A DNA stretch of 6,972 nt, taken from positions 1 to 6,972 of the forward strand of contig CAIMDR010000234.1 of NCBI GenBank assembly GCA_903839795.1, read 5' to 3'. Source of the DNA: an uncultured Methylococcaceae bacterium. GTDB taxonomy: Bacteria > Pseudomonadota > Gammaproteobacteria > Methylococcales > Methylomonadaceae. A program made the translations under genes and the position numbers. This document shows positions 1-4,785 of this stretch, piece by piece. How positions within the stretch are numbered: position 1 is the stretch's first letter; every line of letters starts with the position of its first letter. The notes under the pieces are model-generated. The model made no database searches. It worked only from the letters and a program-made list of their open reading frames with translations, and was not told the DNA's origin.

Positions 1-83
1 CGCTCCTACGAAGCGTGTAGTGACTATAAAGTGGGGTGATTATTTATTGCAAGTTACCTTACACAATGTACTCAATCACCCGT

Positions 84-89
84 GAGGAG
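84..89 (+). promoter_or_regulatory. Shine-Dalgarno site of cysT
   Basis: GAGGAG lies five bases before the ATG at 95 and fixes the start of cysT. The rest of bases 1-94 shows no open frame I can assign: one frame stops at 37-39 and another at 80-82. I found no convincing sigma-70 promoter pair in it. The binding-protein gene that often precedes cysT could end just upstream, but this cannot be judged here. Confidence 0.75.
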
Positions 90-94
90 AGTTA

Positions 95-922
95 ATGTCA
101 CAACGTAGTATTATGCCGGGGTTTCGCCCGTCACTTGGGTTTACCGTAATTTACTTAAGCCTGGTGGTTTTAATCCCGCTAAGCACGCTGGTGTTTAAAA
201 GTTTTGAGCTAAATTGGCATGATTATGTCGGAATCATAACCAACAAGCGTGTGTTATCCTCGTTTCGGGTAAGTTTTTCCACGGCACTGGTAGCCGCTTT
301 AATCGCCAGTTTTTTTGGTTTTATTACCGCCTGGGTATTGGTGCGTTATTCTTTTATCGGCAAACGTTTTTTTCATGCCTTAATCGACTTCCCTTTTGCC
401 CTGCCGACAGCCGTTGCCGGTATTGTCCTGGCCACTATTTTTCAGCCCAGCGGTTTCCTGGGTAAATTGCTGATCGATACCTTGGGCGTGCAAGTGGCCT
501 TTAAACCACTGGGTATTGTGATGGCACTGATCTTTATCAGCATTCCCTTTACAGTGCGCACTGTAGAACCGGTCTTGCTGGAATTTGAATCCAACATGGA
601 AGAAGCGGCATCCAGTCTGGGCGCCACCCGCCTGCAAGTCTTTTGCAAAATTATTTTTCCGAATGTGTTCCCCGCTTTGCTGACCGGTTTTGCTCTGGCT
701 TTTGCCAGAGGTGTGGGCGAGTACGGTTCGGTTATATTTATTGCCGGCAATATTCCTTATATATCAGAAATTGTCCCGCTCTTGATTGTCACCAAACTGG
801 AACAATACGATGAAGTGGGGGCGACAGCCATTGCCTTGACCATGCTGGTTATTTCTTTCGTGCTGCTGCTGTTGATTAATTTGCTGCAACTCTGGGTGCG
901 TAAGCGCTCAGGACAACTTTAA
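95..922 (+). CDS. cysT: Sulfate/thiosulfate ABC transporter permease CysT (CysU)
   Basis: This is one of the two inner-membrane permeases of the sulfate/thiosulfate importer, which supplies sulfur for cysteine synthesis. The 275-residue length is the usual size for CysT. Hydrophobic segments recur along the chain, at about 14-34, 60-83, 95-117, 138-152, 193-210 and 245-267. The motif [13 protein letters not shown] (97-109) is characteristic of CysT as opposed to CysW. The cytoplasmic EAA loop that docks on the ATPase reads EEAASSLGA (169-177). The start at 95 follows a good GAGGAG. The gene is first in a same-strand set with cysW and cysA, and its stop is followed after 11 bases by the cysW start, which suggests cotranscription. 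A molybdate or other anion permease is the alternative, but the CysT-CysW-CysA trio makes sulfate much more likely. Confidence 0.95.
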   Translation: MSQRSIMPGFRPSLGFTVIYLSLVVLIPLSTLVFKSFELNWHDYVGIITNKRVLSSFRVSFSTALVAALIASFFGFITAWVLVRYSFIGKRFFHALIDFPFALPTAVAGIVLATIFQPSGFLGKLLIDTLGVQVAFKPLGIVMALIFISIPFTVRTVEPVLLEFESNMEEAASSLGATRLQVFCKIIFPNVFPALLTGFALAFARGVGEYGSVIFIAGNIPYISEIVPLLIVTKLEQYDEVGATAIALTMLVISFVLLLLINLLQLWVRKRSGQL

Positions 923-933
923 GGACTACGGAC

Positions 934-1800
934 ATGAATGCCATACCTCAACCCATAAACCCAGCCAAATTGGTTGCGCGTCAACAAGTGGCCCTGCAAG
1001 ATGCTGACTGGGTCAGATGGAGCTTGATTGCCATAGCGGTCAGTTTTATCAGTTTGTTTATCTGCCTGCCTTTAGGTCTGGTTATTTTTCAGGCCTTTTC
1101 AAAAGGTGTCGTCGCTTATTGGTCGGCCTTAGCTCAAGCAGATACACTGGCGGCTATCAACCTGACCTTATTAACCGCCTTGGTCACCGTGCCTTTAAAT
1201 ACCGTATTTGGCGTTACCGCCGCCTGGGCAATCACCCGTTTCGATTTTAAAGGCAAAAGCCTGTTAACCACCTTGATCGACCTGCCGTTTTCAGTATCTC
1301 CGGTTATTTCAGGACTGATTTTTGTGCTGTTGTTCGGTGCGGAAGGCTGGTTTGGCGAATGGCTGATGGCTCATGACGTAAAAATTATTTTTGCGGTTCC
1401 TGGCATTATTCTGGCTACTTTATTTATCACCTTTCCTTTCGTCGCGCGGCAATTAATTCCCCTGATGCAGGAAATGGGCACCCAAGAAGAAGAAGCGGCA
1501 CTTTCCTTGGGCGCGGGTGGCTGGAAAACTTTTTGGGCAGTCACCGTACCTAATATTAAATGGGCTTTGTTATATGGCGTGTTGCTGTGTAATGCCAGAG
1601 CGATGGGTGAATTTGGCGCAGTTTCTGTAGTTTCCGGTCATATTCGGGGCTTAACCAATACCCTGCCCTTACATGTAGAAGTTAATTATAACGACTATAA
1701 CATCGTCGGTGCCTTTGCCAGCGCCTCAATCCTGGCGGCTTTGGCTGTCGTTACGCTGATTCTAAAATCGGCGCTGGAATGGAAACAAGGCAACCGATAA
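934..1800 (+). CDS. cysW: Sulfate/thiosulfate ABC transporter permease CysW
   Basis: This is the second inner-membrane permease of the sulfate/thiosulfate importer and would pair with CysT to form the translocation pore. It is 288 residues long, normal for CysW. A polar N-terminal tail of about 28 residues is followed by membrane segments near 30-54, 73-98, 113-134, 152-170 and 262-280. The motif [13 protein letters not shown] (115-127) is the CysW counterpart of the CysT signature, and the EAA loop is EEAALSLGA (186-194). The ribosome site TAAGGA (920-925) overlaps the cysT stop codon, eight bases before this ATG, so translation is probably coupled to cysT. A similar TAAGGA follows the cysW stop, but there it leads into a repeat element rather than directly into cysA. 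Confidence 0.95.
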   Translation: MNAIPQPINPAKLVARQQVALQDADWVRWSLIAIAVSFISLFICLPLGLVIFQAFSKGVVAYWSALAQADTLAAINLTLLTALVTVPLNTVFGVTAAWAITRFDFKGKSLLTTLIDLPFSVSPVISGLIFVLLFGAEGWFGEWLMAHDVKIIFAVPGIILATLFITFPFVARQLIPLMQEMGTQEEEAALSLGAGGWKTFWAVTVPNIKWALLYGVLLCNARAMGEFGAVSVVSGHIRGLTNTLPLHVEVNYNDYNIVGAFASASILAALAVVTLILKSALEWKQGNR

Positions 1801-1807
1801 GGAATGC

Positions 1808-1892
1808 GCATGAAATTACTTCGGCATCTTGTTCCCTCGCCCTCTGGGAGAGGGTTGGGGTGAGGGAATATAAACGGTCAAGTATTTCATGC
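1808..1892. repeat. Palindromic (MITE/REP-like) element between cysW and cysA
   Basis: The outer arms are GCATGAAATTACTT (1808-1821) and AAGTATTTCATGC (1880-1892), complementary apart from a one-base bulge. Inside, CCCTCGCCC (1834-1842) faces GGGTGAGGG (1858-1866) with one G-T wobble, and CCCTCT (1840-1845) can instead pair with AGAGGG (1849-1854) around a GGG loop. The GC-rich core resembles a dispersed intergenic repeat I recall from many proteobacterial genomes. In RNA it would form a strong hairpin within the cys message, which could weaken or stabilise the cysA part. It has no U-tract, so it is not a classical terminator. Confidence 0.75.
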
Positions 1893-1941
1893 ACGATCCT
1901 AAGCTTAGCAATTACAATGATTTTATTTTAGAGATTCCATT

Positions 1942-2985
1942 ATGAGTATTTTACTTTCTGATATCAGCAAGAATTTTGGTGCCTTTTCAGCGCTAAACCA
2001 TATCAATTTGGAGGTTCCGGAAGGCGAACTGGTCGCCTTATTAGGGCCTTCCGGTTGTGGTAAAACCACGCTGTTACGCATCATTGCCGGACTGGAATAT
2101 GCTGATAAAGGCCGTGTATTAATAAACGGTGCCGATAAAACCAATCAAAATGTCAGCCAGCGCGGCATCGGTTTTGTATTTCAGCATTACGCGCTGTTTC
2201 GGCACATGACGGTATTTGAGAACGTGGCATTTGGCTTGCGGGTCAAGCCGCGTCGTGACCGCCCCAGTAACGATATCATTACCAAAAAAGTTCATGCGTT
2301 ACTGGAACTGGTGCAACTGGACTGGCTTAATGATCGTTATCCGGACCAACTGTCGGGTGGTCAACGCCAGCGTATTGCCCTGGCCAGAGCCTTGGCAGTA
2401 GAACCCTCCGTATTATTATTGGACGAACCGTTTGGCGCACTCGATGCCAGCGTGCGTAAGGATTTACGCCAATGGTTACGAAACCTGCATCATGAATTAA
2501 ATGTCACCAGCATTTTTGTGACCCATGATCAGGAAGAAGCCATGGAAGTGGCCAGTCAGGTTGTTGTACTTAATCACGGACGCATCGAACAGCAAGGCTC
2601 GCCGACCGATATTTACGATCATCCGGCCAATGCGTTTGTCTCGCGTTTTATTGGCCAGACCAATATTTTTGATCTGGCCGAGCATGATACTGACTGGTTG
2701 CAAACAGCCGGACTGTTGGCACCACAAAGTGAAGGAAAGATTGCCCATGTTCGTCCCCATGATATCATCATTGAAAAATCAAACGCCGATCAAGCGGCTC
2801 CTGCGACCGTGAAAGACTGGCAACATCTGGGCGCACTGATTCGTCTTGAACTGGTTAAAAACGGTGCCAATGGCTCGGCAGCACCCGTTTTTGCTGAAAT
2901 GCCCAATGATCAATTTAAACAATTGGACTTAAATAGAGGCGACAAAGTTGACCTGAAAATACGTCAGGCACACTGGTTTCATTAG
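1942..2985 (+). CDS. cysA: Sulfate/thiosulfate import ATP-binding protein CysA
   Basis: This is the cytoplasmic ATPase that powers CysT/CysW. All ABC landmarks are present: Walker A GPSGCGKT (35-42), Q-loop glutamine Q81 within [19 protein letters not shown], the signature LSGGQ (137-141), Walker B VLLLDEP (157-163), the D-loop GALDA (165-169) and the switch histidine H195. [13 protein letters not shown] and the N-terminal sequence match the CysA type well. Residues from about 240 to 347 form the C-terminal regulatory/TOBE-like part, and the 347-residue length is close to the usual one. The start is supported by the N-terminus [13 protein letters not shown], which fits known CysA starts. The ribosome site is weak, only AGAGA at 1930-1934. 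The gene is separated from cysW by 141 bases holding a palindromic element, so its expression may be uncoupled from cysW or use a local promoter that I could not identify. Confidence 0.95.
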   Translation: MSILLSDISKNFGAFSALNHINLEVPEGELVALLGPSGCGKTTLLRIIAGLEYADKGRVLINGADKTNQNVSQRGIGFVFQHYALFRHMTVFENVAFGLRVKPRRDRPSNDIITKKVHALLELVQLDWLNDRYPDQLSGGQRQRIALARALAVEPSVLLLDEPFGALDASVRKDLRQWLRNLHHELNVTSIFVTHDQEEAMEVASQVVVLNHGRIEQQGSPTDIYDHPANAFVSRFIGQTNIFDLAEHDTDWLQTAGLLAPQSEGKIAHVRPHDIIIEKSNADQAAPATVKDWQHLGALIRLELVKNGANGSAAPVFAEMPNDQFKQLDLNRGDKVDLKIRQAHWFH

Positions 2986-2995
2986 TTTTTTAACC

Positions 2996-3091
2996 TACTC
3001 AGCCATTTAAAAACAGGCGTAGGCCGGAATAAGGCTTTTCGAGCGCAAGCGAGAATAAGCGTTTCCGGCGCTGTACTCAGTCGTTAAAAAA
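2996..3091. repeat. GC-rich hairpin repeat flanked by 18-bp direct repeats
   Basis: GCCGGAA (3023-3029) and TTCCGGC (3063-3069) form the base of an imperfect hairpin whose interior (TTCG at 3037-3040 against CGAG at 3050-3053) can extend the stem. On either side are near-identical direct repeats, TACTCAGCCATTTAAAAA (2996-3013) and TACTCAGTCGTTAAAAAA (3074-3091), matching at 15 of 18 positions. The arrangement looks like a small palindromic element with an aged target-site duplication. It begins 11 bases after the cysA stop and is probably the first structure the cys transcript meets, although no U-tract follows the hairpin. Confidence 0.6.
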
Positions 3092-3249
3092 TAGAACACA
3101 GATAAGACGGATTTTACTGATAGACACAGATAAATATATTTTTTATATCATAAAAAACCTAAGGTGTTTTTAGGACTAAAAAAATCCGTTAAAATCCGTA
3201 GAATCAGTGTCATCCGTGTTCTATGATCAAAGTCGGAATATACTGAGTA
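3074..3249. repeat. Long imperfect inverted repeat (MITE-like)
   Basis: ATAGAACACAGAT (3091-3103) is complementary to ATCCGTGTTCTAT (3212-3224) with one mismatch, and further in ACGGATTTT (3107-3115) matches AAAATCCGT (3191-3199). Outside these arms TACTCAGT (3074-3081) faces ACTGAGTA (3242-3249). A small central stem, CCTAA (3158-3162) with TTAGG (3170-3174), sits near the apex. The arms consist of iterated variants of ATCCGT/ACGGAT, like dispersed environmental repeats that I recall but have not searched. An open frame on the minus strand across this area is repeat sequence and has no protein-like features. Confidence 0.65.
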
Positions 3250-3271
3250 GTTACGATTTTTCTTTGGTTTT

Positions 3272-3297
3272 CTTCGTGAACTTCGTGTCTTCGTGGT
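3272..3297 (-). repeat. CACGAAG-type dispersed repeat, copy 1
   Basis: Read on the minus strand this is ACCACGAAG, ACACGAAG, TTCACGAAG in a row: three CACGAAG heptamers with spacers of one and two bases. A second copy, inverted relative to this one, lies at 6876-6901 and agrees at 24 of 26 positions. Flanking sequence is not shared, so the 26-base unit itself is what is dispersed. Confidence 0.75.
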
Positions 3298-3427
3298 CTG
3301 TAATATCTTTAAGTTGATGTGTATCCGGCCTATTGTTTGGGTGCGAATAGGTTGACTATCGGCCAGTGACGGCCAAGCGTAGAAATAATGGGAAGATATT
3401 TTGTTTTTTGGATTTTTATCAGAGAGT

Positions 3428-3464
3428 AAGCTCTGGCTCTCCATTGCAGAGAAAACCAGAGCTT
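3428..3464 (-). terminator. Strong hairpin, possible 3' end of the lipoprotein message
   Basis: AAGCTCTGG (3428-3436) pairs perfectly with CCAGAGCTT (3456-3464), and inside it CTCT (3437-3440) pairs with AGAG (3448-3451), with an AAAA bulge on one side. A second copy of CAGAGCTT at 3494-3501 could compete for the same arm. Downstream on the minus strand there is no run of U, so if it ends the transcript it is not a standard intrinsic terminator. It may instead protect the 3' end from decay. Confidence 0.4.
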
Positions 3465-3472
3465 GTAAGACA

Positions 3473-3496
3473 CTGCCCTTAATTAGGGGTGGGCAG
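3473..3496 (-). terminator. Hairpin just after the lipoprotein stop codon
   Basis: CTGCCC (3473-3478) pairs with GGGCAG (3491-3496) around a 12-base loop, nine bases beyond the stop codon on the minus strand. Within it CCCT (3476-3479) can alternatively pair with AGGG (3485-3488). No U-tract follows, so termination by this stem alone is uncertain. Confidence 0.35.
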
Positions 3497-3504
3497 AGCT
3501 TATA

Positions 3505-3693
3505 TTACTTTACAGCAGGCGCTTCAACAGCAGGTGCTTCAATAGGAGCAGGTGTTGCTGTAGCGGGCGCGGCTGTGGCGCTTGGCGCAGATTCTGGCGC
3601 AGCAGATGTTGCTGCGGGCTCTTCTGCTTTGTTACAGCCTGCCAACAATGCCAAAGTAACTAAACCGGCCGCTATGATTGCTTTATTTTTCAT
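3505..3693 (-). CDS. Small Ala/Pro-rich lipoprotein, function unknown
   Basis: The product is a 62-residue lipoprotein. The N-terminus MKNKAIIAAGLVTLALLAGC is a classic type II signal peptide: basic start, hydrophobic core and lipobox LAGC with the lipidated cysteine at position 20. Asn follows at +2, not Asp, so the outer membrane is the expected destination. The mature part is about 43 residues and is almost entirely Ala, Pro, Thr, Ser and Glu, ending in a tandem EAPAVEAPAV followed by lysine. There is no folded domain, so it is probably a flexible tether or small surface or periplasmic peptide. The ATG is well supported by AAGAGGA (3702-3708 on the minus strand). It is transcribed divergently from zur, and no Zur-type palindrome lies close to its start. 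I do not recognise a named family. Coding is supported by the signal peptide and ribosome site together. Confidence 0.8.
   Translation of the reverse strand: MKNKAIIAAGLVTLALLAGCNKAEEPAATSAAPESAPSATAAPATATPAPIEAPAVEAPAVK
3512..3541 (-). repeat. 15-bp tandem duplication inside the lipoprotein gene
   Basis: ACAGCAGGCGCTTCA (3512-3526) is followed directly by ACAGCAGGTGCTTCA (3527-3541), identical at 14 of 15 bases. On the coding strand it produces the duplicated EAPAV pentapeptide at the C-terminus, so the reading frame is kept. It suggests the tail grows or shrinks by slippage. Confidence 0.8.
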
Positions 3694-3779
3694 AAGTCGT
3701 GTCCTCTTGTTTTAAAATGTTATTTAGGGTTTATTTACCCGAAAAATTCAAGGTAGTATTAATGCTAACACAAGAAAGG

Positions 3780-3798
3780 CAAAAAAGTACCTTTTTTG
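3780..3798. repeat. A/T-rich 8-bp hairpin between the lipoprotein and zur genes
   Basis: CAAAAAAG (3780-3787) and CTTTTTTG (3791-3798) pair perfectly around the loop TAC. It lies in the 246-base divergent gap and could act as a weak terminator on either strand or simply be a bent AT element. No function is shown. Confidence 0.4.
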
Positions 3799-3847
3799 AG
3801 CAGCGGGTATTAGACTGTTTATAGCCTTAACGGTAGCTGAACGGCGT

Positions 3848-3861
3848 TGCTGTTAACAGCA
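3848..3861. promoter_or_regulatory. 14-bp perfect palindrome in the divergent gap, possible operator
   Basis: TGCTGTTAACAGCA is its own reverse complement. It lies 46 bases upstream of the Zur box, between the divergent lipoprotein and zur genes, where a dimeric regulator could bind. It does not match the GTTATnnnATAAC Zur motif, so another protein, or chance, must be considered. Confidence 0.35.
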
Positions 3862-3888
3862 TGATTTACACGCAGGCACTGGGTCAAT

Positions 3889-3917
3889 TGCATTACCGCT
3901 TTTAATCGTTATATTAT
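3889..3917 (+). promoter_or_regulatory. Probable sigma-70 promoter of zur
   Basis: TTGCAT (3889-3894, four of six consensus bases) is followed after exactly 17 bases by TATTAT (3912-3917, five of six). The -10 box sits inside the Zur palindrome at 3907-3921, so bound Zur would exclude RNA polymerase. The first G/A after the -10 gives a short leader before the ATG at 3940. Confidence 0.55.
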
Positions 3918-3921
3918 AACG
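3907..3921. promoter_or_regulatory. Zur box upstream of zur (autoregulation)
   Basis: CGTTATA-T-TATAACG is a perfect 15-bp palindrome around one central base. Its core GTTAT-ATT-ATAAC agrees with the gammaproteobacterial Zur operator core. The same GTTATnnnATAAC frame recurs before the receptor gene at 4652-4670. It overlaps the predicted -10 box, a position expected for repression. Confidence 0.75.
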
Positions 3922-3939
3922 TTTAACTTTAGGTAAATA

Positions 3940-4467
3940 ATGCGTGCTATGACTACTCAAACCCATCCCAATCTGTCGCCTTTAGAGCATAATCATACCC
4001 AATGCGTTAGTGAGGCGTTGGTTACCGCTGAGCATTTATGCGTAGAACGCGGCGTGCAATTAACACCTATCCGTCATAAAGTACTGGAACTGATTTGGGA
4101 AAGTCATAAAGCAGTTAAAGCCTACCAACTTTTGGATCGGCTTAAACCGTTGCAACAAGCGGCAAAACCCGCGACTATTTACCGTGCGCTGGATTTTTTG
4201 ATGGAACAAGGTTTAATTCATCGGGTAGAAAGTCTTAATGCGTTTGTCGGTTGTTCCTGTTCAGGTCTTCAACATGAGCAATTATTATTGATCTGCAAAA
4301 ACTGTGAGGAAGTCGAGGAGCGTTCCGCTAAAAAGGTGATGGCGGCGGTGTCGCAAGAAATTAAACAAGCGGGTTTTATCGTACACAGTAAAGCCATTGA
4401 AGTGCATGGCATTTGTGCAAAGTGCCAGACCTTGCCGGGCGTTAACGTTAATAATAGCGTGGGTTAA
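3940..4467 (+). CDS. zur: Zinc uptake regulator Zur (Fur family repressor)
   Basis: This is a cytoplasmic zinc-sensing repressor that, when zinc-loaded, binds palindromic operators and shuts off zinc-import genes. The 175-residue protein has a winged-helix DNA-binding domain (about 25-100) with the Zur-typical LTPIRHKVLELIW and AKPATIYRALDFLMEQGLIHRVES. The dimerisation/metal domain follows. CxxC pairs at C119/C122 and C159/C162 form the structural zinc site. H94, C105, H112 and E127 correspond by alignment with E. coli Zur to the regulatory zinc site. Together with ALDFLMEQG this argues for Zur over Fur, Mur or PerR. AGG at 3931-3933 favours the ATG at 3940, and M4 at 3949 is a possible later start. 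The promoter carries its own Zur box, so negative feedback is likely. A ZnuD-like receptor gene follows on the same strand with a second box. Confidence 0.93.
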   Translation: MRAMTTQTHPNLSPLEHNHTQCVSEALVTAEHLCVERGVQLTPIRHKVLELIWESHKAVKAYQLLDRLKPLQQAAKPATIYRALDFLMEQGLIHRVESLNAFVGCSCSGLQHEQLLLICKNCEEVEERSAKKVMAAVSQEIKQAGFIVHSKAIEVHGICAKCQTLPGVNVNNSVG

Positions 4468-4515
4468 TATTTTTGTAATAGTCACGATATATACTGGATA
4501 GATGAGTTAATGAAG

Positions 4516-4550
4516 CGTGACGGGGTTTGTAACCCCGTTACTCACGTTTT
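4516..4550 (+). terminator. Probable rho-independent terminator of zur
   Basis: ACGGGGTT (4520-4527) pairs perfectly with AACCCCGT (4531-4538) around the loop TGT, and outer CGTG (4516-4519) can pair with CACG (4543-4546). Four T follow at 4547-4550. It starts 48 bases after the zur stop, so zur is probably a single-gene transcript. The short T run makes efficiency uncertain. The stem is also half of a repeat pair with 4578-4602. Confidence 0.5.
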
Positions 4551-4577
4551 GAAAGCTATTGAAACCTTCAAACGTTT

Positions 4578-4602
4578 CGGTCGGGGTTGCAAACCCCGAC
4601 CG
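4578..4602. repeat. GC-rich 11-bp hairpin, near-inverted copy of the zur terminator stem
   Basis: CGGTCGGGGTT (4578-4588) pairs perfectly with AACCCCGACCG (4592-4602) around GCA. Its 17-base core (4582-4598) differs at one base from the reverse complement of the core at 4521-4537, so 4516-4602 may be one composite element with palindromic ends. No T run follows, so it is not itself a standard terminator. It separates zur from the receptor promoter. Confidence 0.65.
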
Positions 4603-4651
4603 GCATCGGTCAACCGGTATCGACCATGAACTAGGCAAATAACGGTTGCAA

Positions 4652-4670
4652 TATGTTATGTTATAACATA
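4652..4670. promoter_or_regulatory. Zur box upstream of the ZnuD-like receptor gene
   Basis: TATGTTAT-GTT-ATAACATA is an inverted repeat with two perfect 8-base arms and a three-base centre. It contains the same GTTATnnnATAAC as the box before zur. It contains TATAAC (4662-4667), a plausible -10, and TTGCAA lies immediately upstream (4646-4651), but I could not assign a well-spaced -35/-10 pair. It lies 115 bases before the receptor ATG, so the transcript would have a leader of roughly 100 bases. Confidence 0.78.
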
Positions 4671-4785
4671 CCTTAGTAGGTGTTTTAATCATTCTGTCAG
4701 TTTATGGTTATGATTAATAACTCAATAAGTCAACGAATCCGCATGCTGTATTTCTGCAATTAATGGTATTCAACTTAACAATTTT

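Larger units (their letters stand above)
3298..3504. other. Non-coding stretch downstream of the lipoprotein gene
   Basis: I see no gene here. It contains a minor stem CCTATT (3329-3334) / AATAGG (3346-3351) and, further on, the hairpins that lie just beyond the end of the minus-strand lipoprotein gene (annotated separately). Together with the repeats at 2996-3297 it makes up the 519-base gene-free gap after cysA. Confidence 0.5.

Noticed and set aside
25..30. TATAAA as a -10 box for the cys operon
   Set aside because: No acceptable -35 lies 16-18 bases upstream within the window, and the upstream sequence is cut off.
1810..1863. 17-codon frame after the cysW stop with a good ribosome site
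   Set aside because: Most of it is translated repeat, ending in the SPSGRGLG-type sequence that commonly arises from this hairpin repeat. It is kept as a finding about the junction but not called as a gene.
2497..2760. Antisense open frame inside cysA, and similar frames within cysT, zur and the receptor gene
   Set aside because: They overlap strongly supported genes in other frames and show no domain, signal peptide or ribosome site of their own.
2996..3297. Possible CRISPR array in the repeat-rich gap
   Set aside because: Repeat units differ from each other, spacers are not uniform in length and no cas gene is present.
3148..3444. 98-codon open frame on the minus strand
   Set aside because: It runs through the long inverted repeat and the CACGAAG repeat, and its translation is low-complexity with Lys/Arg/Ser runs and no domain, signal peptide or ribosome site. 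It is repeat sequence, not a gene.
3401..3715. 104-codon open frame on the plus strand
   Set aside because: It lies antisense to the lipoprotein gene. Its Gly/Ala-rich translation mirrors the Ala/Pro codons on the other strand, while the minus-strand frame has a lipobox and ribosome site.
4507..4692. 61-codon minus-strand frame between zur and the receptor gene
   Set aside because: It spans both GC hairpins and the Zur box, so the sequence is explained by structure and regulation.
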